From Aequitasia blattaphilus (GTDB lineage Bacteria; Bacillota; Clostridia; Lachnospirales; Lachnospiraceae): a stretch of 64,000 nt of DNA. Each line of letters starts with the position of its first letter. The stretch's first letter is position 1. Location: contig NZ_JAMXOD010000013.1 in the NCBI RefSeq assembly GCF_024721305.1, positions 40,798 to 104,797 of the forward strand. Reading direction: 5' to 3'. Position numbers and translations under genes: made by a program. The notes below the pieces were generated by a model. That model had not been told where the DNA came from, did no database searches, and was given only the letters and a program-made list of their open reading frames with translations. Below, piece after piece: positions 8,427 through 16,582 of the stretch.

Positions 8427-9362
8427 TCAAATTGAAAACATTTCCTTTACTTGATGGTAAATAGTATCCATTAGGCGGTTTCTTGCCTCTACACTTGCCC
8501 AAGCGATATGAGGAGTGATAAAAAGCTTCTCGCTGTTTTTGATTGCTAATAAAGGATTTTCTTCGCTCATTGGTTCCTGGGTAAGCACATCCAGACCGGC
8601 AGCAGCAATCATATCCTTTTCCAAGGCAATCTTTAGATCCGACTCGACAACGATAGGGCCTCTTCCTAAATTGAGCAGGATAGCTGATTTTTTCATTTTT
8701 TTAAGATTGGAAAGATTCATTAAATTCTCGGTGTACTCATTCAGTGGGGCGTGAATGGAAACTATGTCAGAAGTAGAAAGTAAGGTATCTAAATCCACTT
8801 GAGTAAAGCCGGCTTGAGGTGGGCTTCCGGAAGGAGAGGTGTAGATAACATTCATTCCAAATGCAGTGGCAATGGTACTTACCTTTCTTCCGATATTACC
8901 CAATCCAATGATGCCGAAAGTTTTATCTTTTAGTTCAAAGAACACCTGGTCAAAATGGGTAAAGACAACATCATTTACATAAGAACCACTTTTCACATAT
9001 TCGTCATAGTAACGGAGCTTTTCTAATAGGTAGAATAAAAGAGCAAAGGTATGCTGGGCAACAGAATCGGTAGAATACCCGGCAACATTTCTCCACTCTA
9101 TATTTCGCATCTTTAAAAAATCCTTATCCAGGTTGTTTGTTCCGGTGGCTGTAACGCAAACAAGTTTGAGATTCTTTGCATTTTCCAATGTATATTTGTT
9201 TATATTTACTTTGTTCACAATAACCACATCTGCATTTGCTAAACGCTCTCGAGCTTGCGTATCTGTTGAAAAAGAATACTTGGTTACGGTTCCAAGGGAA
9301 TCGAATTTTGCTAAATCAATGTCATCTCCAATTGTTTTTGCATCTAAAAAGACAATGTTCAT
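8427..9362 (-). CDS. D-isomer-specific 2-hydroxyacid dehydrogenase
   Basis: NAD(P)-dependent oxidoreductase of 311 residues acting on a 2-hydroxy/2-keto acid; the substrate is not deducible. It has the Rossmann motif GIIGLGNIGRKV (about residues 150-161) and the three catalytic elements of the family: Arg in LNLGRGPIV, Glu in DVLTQEPM and His in ITPHIAW. Glycerate/hydroxypyruvate reductase is one possible assignment. The start ATG has AGGAGG upstream on the minus strand. It stands alone, divergent from the C39 peptidase gene. Confidence 0.9.
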   Translation of the reverse strand: MNIVFLDAKTIGDDIDLAKFDSLGTVTKYSFSTDTQARERLANADVVIVNKVNINKYTLENAKNLKLVCVTATGTNNLDKDFLKMRNIEWRNVAGYSTDSVAQHTFALLFYLLEKLRYYDEYVKSGSYVNDVVFTHFDQVFFELKDKTFGIIGLGNIGRKVSTIATAFGMNVIYTSPSGSPPQAGFTQVDLDTLLSTSDIVSIHAPLNEYTENLMNLSNLKKMKKSAILLNLGRGPIVVESDLKIALEKDMIAAAGLDVLTQEPMSEENPLLAIKNSEKLFITPHIAWASVEARNRLMDTIYHQVKEMFSI

Positions 9363-9423
9363 TTATGAAGCCTCCTTCTATCTATATATTTAAGGTTAGT
9401 ATAACATAAGACAATCATAAATG

Positions 9424-9452
9424 TTGTGGAGTTTACAACTTTCGTGTATAAT
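9424..9452 (+). promoter_or_regulatory. Promoter of the C39 peptidase gene
   Basis: TTGTGG (9424-9429) and a perfect TATAAT (9447-9452) are 17 bases apart, 28 bases before the start codon. Confidence 0.6.
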
Positions 9453-9479
9453 GGAGGTCGATAAAAGGAAGTGTATGCA

Positions 9480-10322
9480 ATGAACGAAAAAAGAAAACAA
9501 CAAGTATTAAGACATAAAATTGTCTTAGCCACTCTGGGGATAGTGGTAATCATATTAGGAAGTGTTTTGTGGGCGAAAAAAAGCCAAAAAAATGAGAAGC
9601 CATCGGAGAGCAGTAATGTTACAGCTGCAAAGACAATCCAGCAGAAAACCCAGGAAAAGACAACGGAAGAGCGGATTGAAGAGGCAAGGCAGCTGGGTAT
9701 CGAAAAGGGTTATCCAGAGTCCTTGATGGAAGCATTTGAGATGAATCCTCAGGAGGTGCTGCCACTTGTGGAGCAGTATGAAAAGTTAAAAGATCAGGAA
9801 CCTGTGTCAGATATAGGAAGTGACTATATTGAGGGAAGTATTCCGACTCTTTATCAGTGGGATGAAAGATGGGGACTTGCCAGCTATGGTTCGAGTCTTT
9901 TGGTTCGGGCGGGTTGTGGTCCAACGGCTCTTTCCATGGTAATGATTTATGTGACAGGTGATCCCTCCTTTGTTCCAAGCTGGGTTGCAGGCTATTCTAT
10001 GCAACGGGGTCTTGTAGATGAGGACAATTTGACACTATGGCAGCTGATGCGTGTTTTGCCAGAAGATTATGGCATAACGGTTACAGAAGGACATCCCTCC
10101 GATGAAGAATGGGTTAAGAATACTCTGAATGAAGGTCATCCGATTATCTGCAGTATGGGACCAGGTGATTTTACAGGAGAGGGTCATTTTATTGTGGTTA
10201 CAGAATACAAAGAAGACGGAACGGTAGTCGTTCACGATCCCTTTCGAAAAGTAAATACTATAAAAGAATGGAAATATGCAGATATCATTCCTCAGATCAA
10301 TGCAATCTGGGCCTATAATTAA
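9480..10322 (+). CDS. Membrane-anchored C39-like cysteine peptidase
   Basis: About 280 residues. One N-terminal transmembrane helix (about residues 15-32, LATLGIVVIILGSVLW) acts as signal anchor, so the enzyme faces outward. A low-complexity Lys/Glu/Thr linker leads to a peptidase_C39_2-like domain. Its candidate catalytic residues are Cys in RAGCGPTALSM, His in GEGHFIVV and Asp in VVHDPF. The substrate is unknown; bacteriocin processing is unlikely because no ABC domain is attached. The frame extends to a GTG at 9471, but AAGGAAG at 9465-9471 is better spaced for the ATG at 9480. Confidence 0.85.
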   Translation: MNEKRKQQVLRHKIVLATLGIVVIILGSVLWAKKSQKNEKPSESSNVTAAKTIQQKTQEKTTEERIEEARQLGIEKGYPESLMEAFEMNPQEVLPLVEQYEKLKDQEPVSDIGSDYIEGSIPTLYQWDERWGLASYGSSLLVRAGCGPTALSMVMIYVTGDPSFVPSWVAGYSMQRGLVDEDNLTLWQLMRVLPEDYGITVTEGHPSDEEWVKNTLNEGHPIICSMGPGDFTGEGHFIVVTEYKEDGTVVVHDPFRKVNTIKEWKYADIIPQINAIWAYN

Positions 10323-10333
10323 GATACAACAAA

Positions 10334-10360
10334 TTAGCACTCGTCTCTTGACAGTGCTAA
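10334..10360 (+). promoter_or_regulatory. CIRCE operator upstream of clpB
   Basis: TTAGCACTC (10334-10342), a 9-base spacer, then CAGTGCTAA (10352-10360). Only one base differs from the CIRCE consensus (C for G at the first base of the right arm). The substitution creates the last bases of the -35 box. Confidence 0.9.
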
Positions 10361-10375
10361 TTTTTGTGTTATATT
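10348..10375 (+). promoter_or_regulatory. Promoter of clpB, -35 box inside the CIRCE element
   Basis: TTGACA (10348-10353) and TATATT (10370-10375) are 16 bases apart. The -35 box overlaps the spacer and right arm of the operator, so HrcA binding would exclude RNA polymerase directly. Confidence 0.7.
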
Positions 10376-10410
10376 GTATCTAGAACAGATTTATACGAGG
10401 AGGTAACGAT

Positions 10411-12993
10411 ATGAACATAAATAAATTCACTCAAAATTCTATGCAGGCAATTCAGACTTGTGAAGGGCTGGCAGCAGAATATGGAAATCAGGAGATAGCC
10501 CAAATACATCTCTTTTACGCACTGCTTACCCAAGAAGATAGTTTGATTTTAAAGCTCTTTACAAAAATGGGAATTGAAAAAGATAGTATCCTTAGAAGAG
10601 CAGAGGAAGGAATAAGCAAACGCATCAAAGTGCAAGGAGGAAATCCTTATGTTGGACAAGCATTAAATAATGTTTTGATTCATGCAGAAGATGAGGCAAA
10701 GCAAATGGGAGATGAATACGTCTCAGTAGAACATCTGATGCTTGGAATGATTAAATATGCGGATTCAGATATGAAAGTCCTATTTAAGGAGTTTGGAGTT
10801 ACGAGAGACGTGTTTTTACAGGTTCTTTCCACAGTCCGGGGAAATCAGCGGGTGACCAGTGACCATCCAGAGGCTACCTACGATACACTAAATAAATATG
10901 GACAGGATTTAGTAGACAGGGCAAGAGAACAGAAGCTTGACCCCGTTATAGGCAGGGATGCAGAAATAAGAAATGTGGTAAGAATTCTTTCAAGAAAGAC
11001 GAAAAATAATCCAGTCCTTATTGGAGAGCCGGGCGTTGGTAAGACGGCGGTAGTGGAAGGGCTTGCCCAGAGAATTGTGAGAGGTGATGTCCCGGAAGGA
11101 TTGAAAGAAAAGACGATTTTCTCCCTGGATATGGGTGCTCTGGTAGCAGGTGCAAAATACCGTGGTGAGTTCGAGGAACGGCTGAAAGCAGTTTTGGAAG
11201 AAGTGAAAAACTCGGATGGAAGGATTATCTTATTTATTGATGAGCTTCATACGATTGTTGGAGCCGGCAAAACAGATGGGGCAATGGATGCAGGAAACAT
11301 GCTAAAACCAATGCTGGCAAGAGGAGAGCTTCACTGTATTGGTGCAACAACCTTAGATGAGTATCGGAAGTATATTGAAAAGGATGCAGCGCTTGAGAGA
11401 AGGTTTCAGCCAGTTATGGTAGAAGAGCCAACAGTGGAGGATGCAATTTCAATCTTACGAGGATTAAAGGAACGGTATGAGGTGTTCCATGGAGTTAAAA
11501 TTACAGATGGAGCCTTAGTGGCAGCAGCAACCCTTTCAGACCGATATATTATGGATCGGTTTTTACCGGATAAAGCCATTGATTTAGTGGATGAGGCATG
11601 TGCCTTAATTAAGACAGAGCTGGACTCTATGCCTGCAGAATTAGATGAATTGCAAAGAAAGATTATGCAGCTTGAAATCGAAGAGGCAGCATTGAAAAAG
11701 GAAGATGACCGACTCAGCAGGGACCGCTTGACACATTTACAGGAAGAGCTTGCAAACCTAAGAGAAGAATTCAGTGGAAAAAAGGCTCAATGGGATAATG
11801 AAAAAGGAGGAGTTTTGCGTCTTCAAAAAATCAGGGAAGAAATTGAAGAGGTAAATAACGAAATTAAAAAGGCTGAAAGAGATTATGACTTGAACAAAGC
11901 AGCGGAATTACAATATGGCCGTCTGCCAGAGCTGCAAAAAGAATTAGAAGCAGAGGAAGAAAAGGTTTCCAAAGAGGACAATACCCTGGTTCATGAAAAT
12001 GTAACCGATGAAGAGATCGCAAAAATTGTTTCCAGATGGACAGGAATACCGGTTGCGAAATTAAATGAAAGTGAACGAAACAAAACGCTTCATTTGGCAG
12101 AACATTTACATAAAAGAGTCATTGGTCAGGACGAAGGAGTGCAGCTGGTAAGTGAAGCAATCCTAAGATCAAAGGCAGGGATAAAGGATCCAACAAAACC
12201 GATTGGCTCATTCTTGTTTTTAGGACCTACAGGAGTTGGTAAAACAGAATTGGCAAAGGCTTTGGCAGAAGATCTTTTTGATGATGAAAGCAATATCGTA
12301 AGAATTGATATGAGTGAGTATATGGAGAAGCACTCCGTATCACGACTAATTGGAGCACCTCCGGGATACGTAGGATACGATGAAGGAGGACAGCTTACGG
12401 AAGCAGTTCGGAGAAAGCCTTACAGTGTAGTGCTGTTTGATGAAATTGAAAAAGCACATCCAGACGTATTTAATGTTCTCCTTCAAGTATTGGATGATGG
12501 AAGAATTACTGATTCTCAAGGGCGAACCGTAGATTTTAAAAACACCATATTGATTATGACTTCAAATATTGGTTCTTCCTACTTATTAGATGGAATCGAT
12601 GAAAATGGAAATGTTTCAGAGGAGGCAAAAGAGATGGTGGAAACTTCCTTAAGAGCTCATTTCCGGCCAGAATTTTTAAATCGCCTGGATGAGATTATCA
12701 ACTTCAAACCGTTGACGAAAGATGATATTTATGACATCATTGATTTATTAATAGCAGATGTAAATAAACGGTTAAGAGACAGAGAGGTTTCCATAGCTTT
12801 AACAGAAGAGGCTAAAAAATATGTACTGGAAGGTGGATATGACCCAACCTACGGTGCAAGACCTTTGAAAAGATTCCTGCAAAAACACGTTGAAACACTG
12901 GCGGCAAAATTAATGCTGCAAGGGGACATTGGAGCAGGCAGTGAAATTCTAATTGATGTGGATAATGGAGCCTTAACAGCAAGGAGCAGATAA
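10411..12993 (+). CDS. clpB: ATP-dependent disaggregase ClpB
   Basis: Heat-shock AAA+ hexamer that dissolves protein aggregates with DnaK. The 860 residues show the complete ClpB plan: the double Clp_N repeat (residues 1-145), AAA-1 with Walker A GEPGVGKT, the long coiled-coil middle domain (about residues 400-525) that separates ClpB from ClpA/ClpC, AAA-2 with GPTGVGKT, and the ClpB C-terminal domain ending [18 protein letters not shown]. No ClpP-binding loop is seen. GAGGAGGT precedes the ATG. The promoter is overlapped by CIRCE. dinB follows after two bases. Confidence 0.97.
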   Translation: MNINKFTQNSMQAIQTCEGLAAEYGNQEIAQIHLFYALLTQEDSLILKLFTKMGIEKDSILRRAEEGISKRIKVQGGNPYVGQALNNVLIHAEDEAKQMGDEYVSVEHLMLGMIKYADSDMKVLFKEFGVTRDVFLQVLSTVRGNQRVTSDHPEATYDTLNKYGQDLVDRAREQKLDPVIGRDAEIRNVVRILSRKTKNNPVLIGEPGVGKTAVVEGLAQRIVRGDVPEGLKEKTIFSLDMGALVAGAKYRGEFEERLKAVLEEVKNSDGRIILFIDELHTIVGAGKTDGAMDAGNMLKPMLARGELHCIGATTLDEYRKYIEKDAALERRFQPVMVEEPTVEDAISILRGLKERYEVFHGVKITDGALVAAATLSDRYIMDRFLPDKAIDLVDEACALIKTELDSMPAELDELQRKIMQLEIEEAALKKEDDRLSRDRLTHLQEELANLREEFSGKKAQWDNEKGGVLRLQKIREEIEEVNNEIKKAERDYDLNKAAELQYGRLPELQKELEAEEEKVSKEDNTLVHENVTDEEIAKIVSRWTGIPVAKLNESERNKTLHLAEHLHKRVIGQDEGVQLVSEAILRSKAGIKDPTKPIGSFLFLGPTGVGKTELAKALAEDLFDDESNIVRIDMSEYMEKHSVSRLIGAPPGYVGYDEGGQLTEAVRRKPYSVVLFDEIEKAHPDVFNVLLQVLDDGRITDSQGRTVDFKNTILIMTSNIGSSYLLDGIDENGNVSEEAKEMVETSLRAHFRPEFLNRLDEIINFKPLTKDDIYDIIDLLIADVNKRLRDREVSIALTEEAKKYVLEGGYDPTYGARPLKRFLQKHVETLAAKLMLQGDIGAGSEILIDVDNGALTARSR

Positions 12994-12995
12994 AT

Positions 12996-14192
12996 TTGAG
13001 TATCATCTTCCATATAGACGTAAATTCCGCCTTTCTTAGTTGGAGTGCGGTAGAAGAATTAAAAGAAGGAAAGGGTCGGGATTTACGGGAAATTCCCTCC
13101 ATTGTGGGAGGGGATCAAAAATCCAGACGAGGTGTTGTATTGGCGAAGTCAATTCCGGCCAAGAAGTATGGAATCCGGACAGGAGAGCCTGTTGCAAATG
13201 CCTTTCGTAAGTGTGGAAATTTAACCAGTGTTCCACCGAACCATAAGAAGTATAGTGAGTATAGCCGACAGTTAATGAGGTTCCTGCTGGAAGTGAGTCC
13301 GGTCTTAGAGCAAGTCAGCGTAGATGAATGCTATTTAGACTATTCTCAAGCGTATGATTATCGTGAGGATTATAAAGCGGCCGCTCAAAAGATTAAAGAT
13401 GAGGTGAAGCAGAAATTTGGTTTTACAGTAAATGTCGGAATATCAAGTAACAAGCTTTTGGCAAAAATGGCATCTGATTTTGAAAAGCCGGATAAGGTGC
13501 ACACCTTGTTTCCAGAAGAAATCAAAGAGAAGATGTGGCCATTGCCCATCGGAGATCTTTATATGGCAGGGAAAAAAAGTGTGGAGACCTTAGAAAAGCT
13601 GGAAATCCGTACCATAGGAGAGCTTGCAAAAGCAGATCCTGAGCTCGTGAGTATTCATCTAAAAAGTCACGGCAGAAAGCTGTGGGAGTTTGCAAATGGC
13701 TATGGAACCCAGGAAGTGAAGATTGAACGGGAGGATGCGAAGAACATCGGAAACTCCACAACGCTTTCAAAAGATGTTGTACTGCAAGACGAAGCATTAG
13801 AAGTAATCAATAAGCTATCTGTGAAGGTTGCAGGAAGATTACAGAAGGCAGGACAAAGGGCATATAACATTGGTGTGGAGATTAAATACTATGACTTTAC
13901 TTCTGCCTCTCATCAGACTCAGCTACGGACTGGGGTTTCGGACGGAGAAAGTATTTATCAGGTTGCAAAGGAACTTTTTCAGGAGCTGTGGGATAAAGAA
14001 CCTATTCGTCTGTTGGGTGTGAGAAGTTCAAAATTGGAAGATATAAATGAACCGACTCAGCTCACGCTTTTTGAGGTGGAGGAGGAGGTTCTGCAGCTGA
14101 AAGAGAAGTATGAGAAGGAAAGAAAGATTAAAGAAGCAATGAATGAAATTCATAAGAAATTTGGTGATGACATCATAAAAAAAGGGATTTGA
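12996..14192 (+). CDS. dinB: DNA polymerase IV (Y-family, DinB)
   Basis: Error-prone translesion polymerase of 398 residues. It has the Y-family catalytic carboxylates in FHIDVNSAF (near residue 8) and SVDECYLD (near residue 109), a helix-hairpin-helix region with IGELAKADPE, and a little-finger domain. The start is a TTG at 12996, supported by AAGGAG (12981-12986) 9 bases upstream. It begins two bases after the clpB stop, so a heat-inducible clpB-dinB transcript is likely. No beta-clamp motif was identified with confidence, although QLTLFEVEE near the C-terminus fits the clamp-binding QLxLF pattern. Confidence 0.94.
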   Translation: MSIIFHIDVNSAFLSWSAVEELKEGKGRDLREIPSIVGGDQKSRRGVVLAKSIPAKKYGIRTGEPVANAFRKCGNLTSVPPNHKKYSEYSRQLMRFLLEVSPVLEQVSVDECYLDYSQAYDYREDYKAAAQKIKDEVKQKFGFTVNVGISSNKLLAKMASDFEKPDKVHTLFPEEIKEKMWPLPIGDLYMAGKKSVETLEKLEIRTIGELAKADPELVSIHLKSHGRKLWEFANGYGTQEVKIEREDAKNIGNSTTLSKDVVLQDEALEVINKLSVKVAGRLQKAGQRAYNIGVEIKYYDFTSASHQTQLRTGVSDGESIYQVAKELFQELWDKEPIRLLGVRSSKLEDINEPTQLTLFEVEEEVLQLKEKYEKERKIKEAMNEIHKKFGDDIIKKGI

Positions 14193-14218
14193 CAAAAGGG
14201 CTTCTAAAGGGATATACT
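14189..14218 (+). promoter_or_regulatory. Promoter at the end of dinB
   Basis: TTGACA (14189-14194) and TATACT (14213-14218) are 18 bases apart. The -35 box overlaps the dinB stop codon. The predicted transcript runs straight into the hairpin at 14227-14276. Confidence 0.6.
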
Positions 14219-14226
14219 TGTAAATG

Positions 14227-14276
14227 AAAAGAGCAATTGCGATCACATTTTATTGAGACGCGAGTGCTCTTTTTTT
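14227..14276 (+). terminator. Terminator/attenuator hairpin between dinB and the YitT gene
   Basis: AAAAGAGCA (14227-14235) pairs with TGCTCTTTT (14265-14273), the stem continuing inward with GCG/CGC after a mismatch, and a T-run to 14276 follows. It would end dinB transcripts and would also act about 50 bases into any RNA begun at the promoter at 14189-14218. Confidence 0.75.
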
Positions 14277-14315
14277 GTATCGTGTGAGATTTTAATGAGA
14301 AAGAGAGGTTTTCAT

Positions 14316-15197
14316 GTGAAAAAATTGAATTTAGATTTTAAAGAACTGGGAATGGATGTATTAGTAGATATTATAGCAGGTTTTTTGATTGGGATTGGTT
14401 TGCACAATTTTGCTCTGAACGCAGAATTTCCAGTGGCAGGTTTTTCGGGGATTGCCATTGTATTATATCATTTGATAGGATTACCAATTGGTCTTGGTAC
14501 ATTATTGATAAATATCCCAGTTGTTATCATATGTTTTCGGTATTTAGGGCTGCCATTTTTCCTGAAATCTTTAAAGTCCATGGTGATATCATCGGTTATG
14601 ATTGATTATATTGCCCCTCTGTTCCCGGTTTATGATGGCAGCAGACTTTTGGCAGCAATCTGCATGGGAGTGATTTGTGGGGTGGGTTATGCAATGATCT
14701 TTATGCGGGGATCGTCTACAGGTGGCCAGGATTTTATATCCGTATCAATAAAGAAAGCAAAACCTCATATTACGTTAGGTATCATCACATTCATGTTAGA
14801 TGTGGTAACAATCATTATTGGATTCATAACTGTATTTAAGGATGTGGACGGATTGATTTATGCAATCCTTGTAACGTATCTTCTGGCAGTGGTAATGGAT
14901 CGGCTGCTTTATGGAGTAAATGCAGGAAAAATGACCTTGATTGTAACGGAAAGAGGACATGAAATTGCAGAAAAAATAGATGAATATGTTGGAAGAGGTG
15001 CTACGATTTTGAAGGGAGAAGGGAGCTATTCTAAAAAAGGCAAAGATGTTATCATGTGTGCGTGTAATAACAAGCAAATGTATGTCATAAAAAAAATGGT
15101 TCATAAGCTGGATCCCAAGGCATTTACAGTGATTGTTGAATCCAATGAAGTTGTAGGAGAAGGTTTTAAGGAAGAGATTAAGGATATTGAATTATAG
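14316..15197 (+). CDS. YitT family integral membrane protein
   Basis: About 293 residues with five or six transmembrane helices in the N-terminal two thirds (YitT_membrane/DUF161, for example DIIAGFLIGIGLHNFAL and MIFMRGSSTGGQDFIS) and a C-terminal cytosolic DUF2179 domain (GRGATILKGEGSYSKKGKDVIMCACNNKQ). The function of this family is not settled. The frame is open from 14253; AGAGAGG at 14302-14308 favours the GTG at 14316, while an ATG at 14295 is the alternative. A strong hairpin terminator follows. Confidence 0.88.
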   Translation: MKKLNLDFKELGMDVLVDIIAGFLIGIGLHNFALNAEFPVAGFSGIAIVLYHLIGLPIGLGTLLINIPVVIICFRYLGLPFFLKSLKSMVISSVMIDYIAPLFPVYDGSRLLAAICMGVICGVGYAMIFMRGSSTGGQDFISVSIKKAKPHITLGIITFMLDVVTIIIGFITVFKDVDGLIYAILVTYLLAVVMDRLLYGVNAGKMTLIVTERGHEIAEKIDEYVGRGATILKGEGSYSKKGKDVIMCACNNKQMYVIKKMVHKLDPKAFTVIVESNEVVGEGFKEEIKDIEL

Positions 15198-15205
15198 GCT
15201 TAGAA

Positions 15206-15246
15206 GAAAGGGAAATCATGATAATAGTTATTGTGATTTCCCTTTC
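15206..15246. terminator. Bidirectional terminator between yitT-like gene and pepT
   Basis: A perfect 13-bp stem: GAAAGGGAAATCA (15206-15218) and TGATTTCCCTTTC (15234-15246) around a 15-base loop. The genes on either side converge. The flanking T-run is short. Confidence 0.75.
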
Positions 15247-15265
15247 TTTGCTCCTGTGATATAAA

Positions 15266-16486
15266 TTAAAATGTACTATAAATCTTTACCAACTCTAAAG
15301 CCATTTCTTTTGATTTTTCCATTCCCTCTTTCGTTATATGCTCAAAAGGTCCATGGTATGCATGACCGCCAGTGCCAAGATTTGGACAAGGCAGGCCCAT
15401 AAAGCTTAAGGTGGCACCGTCTGTTCCGCCTCTTATCGCTTCAATAATAGGAGTGAGTCCTACGCCAGTGGCAGCCTCTTTGGCAGAGTCAATGAGATGC
15501 ATTGATTCCGCAATGATTTCAGCCATATTCCGATATTGATCTTCAATGACAAGTGTAACGGTACCGTCTCCCCATTTTTCGTTCAAATTTTTTTCAATTA
15601 GTCGAAGAGTATTTTTTCTTCCCTGGAATAGATGAGGATTATGATCCCGTACAATATAATTGAGTGTGGCTTCGCCAACCTCACCGGTCATGCTGACTAA
15701 ATGGTAAAAACCTTCATAGCCTTCTGTTCCGCGAGGAGTCTCAAAAGCTGGAAGAGCCTGAATAATCTCCATTGCCACAAGGCTGGCATTTACCATGATG
15801 TTTTTCGAAGAACCGGGATGTACATTGAGGCCTTTTATGGAGAAAGTTCCTTTACAAGCATTAAAGTTTTCATATTGTATTTCTCCTTCGGTATCCCCAT
15901 CAAGAGTATAGGCATATTTCGCTCCAAACTGTTCCACATTGAAATGGTGTGCCCCAAGTCCGATTTCTTCATCTGGTGTAAAAGCAATAGAAAGAGGACC
16001 ATGAGGAATTTCCAGCTGAATCAGTTCTTCGACCATGGTGAGGATAATAGCAATTCCTGCTTTATCATCTGCCCCCAAAATTGTTGTGCCGTCGCTGGTG
16101 ATAAGAGTACGTCCTTTCAAGGCTTTGAGATGAGGAAATACTTTTGTGCTTAAGATACGTCCGCTGGTTCCTAAGGGAAAGTCTTCCCCATTATAGTTTT
16201 CTGTAATGATAGGTTGGATGTTTCCTTCGACGAAGTCGGAGACAGTATCCATATGAGCAATAAAGCCAATGGGAGTCCTGTGTTCATAGCCTTTGGTTGC
16301 AGGAAGCTTTCCATAGAGATAACATTTTTCGTCCAAAATCACATCATCCATCCCAAGAGAAATCATCTCTTCCTTGAGAATTCCAGCCAAATCAAATTGT
16401 ACTTGGGAGGACGGAACTGTTTCACTGTTCTCGTCACTGGGTGTTTTAATTACCACATATTTGAGTAATCTCTCTAAAGTATCCAT
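15266..16486 (-). CDS. pepT: Peptidase T (tripeptide aminopeptidase, M20 family)
   Basis: Cytosolic zinc exopeptidase that removes the N-terminal residue from tripeptides. The 406 residues carry the M20 metal ligands in order: His in GFIAHMDT, Asp in LGADDKAG, the Glu-Glu pair in TPDEEIG, Asp in TLDGDTEG and the C-terminal GTGGHAYHGPFEH. RGGTDGATLSF is the typical dimerisation/substrate segment. An AGGAGA site precedes the ATG on the minus strand. It is a single gene convergent to the YitT gene. Confidence 0.95.
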   Translation of the reverse strand: MDTLERLLKYVVIKTPSDENSETVPSSQVQFDLAGILKEEMISLGMDDVILDEKCYLYGKLPATKGYEHRTPIGFIAHMDTVSDFVEGNIQPIITENYNGEDFPLGTSGRILSTKVFPHLKALKGRTLITSDGTTILGADDKAGIAIILTMVEELIQLEIPHGPLSIAFTPDEEIGLGAHHFNVEQFGAKYAYTLDGDTEGEIQYENFNACKGTFSIKGLNVHPGSSKNIMVNASLVAMEIIQALPAFETPRGTEGYEGFYHLVSMTGEVGEATLNYIVRDHNPHLFQGRKNTLRLIEKNLNEKWGDGTVTLVIEDQYRNMAEIIAESMHLIDSAKEAATGVGLTPIIEAIRGGTDGATLSFMGLPCPNLGTGGHAYHGPFEHITKEGMEKSKEMALELVKIYSTF

Positions 16487-16564
16487 ATTAAAATCTCCTC
16501 TCTATGACAATATACTGGTTTCATTGTAACTCCATAGATACGCCTAGCGCAAGAGGGGAATAAG

Positions 16565-16573
16565 TGGTATACT
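16565..16573 (+). promoter_or_regulatory. Extended -10 promoter of priA, predicted leaderless mRNA
   Basis: TGGTATACT is an extended -10 element (TG at 16565-16566, TATACT at 16568-16573). The start codon is at 16583, so transcription would begin within about three bases of the ATG. No Shine-Dalgarno sequence lies at a workable distance and no good -35 box is seen. Confidence 0.6.
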
Positions 16574-16582
16574 ATCCATACT

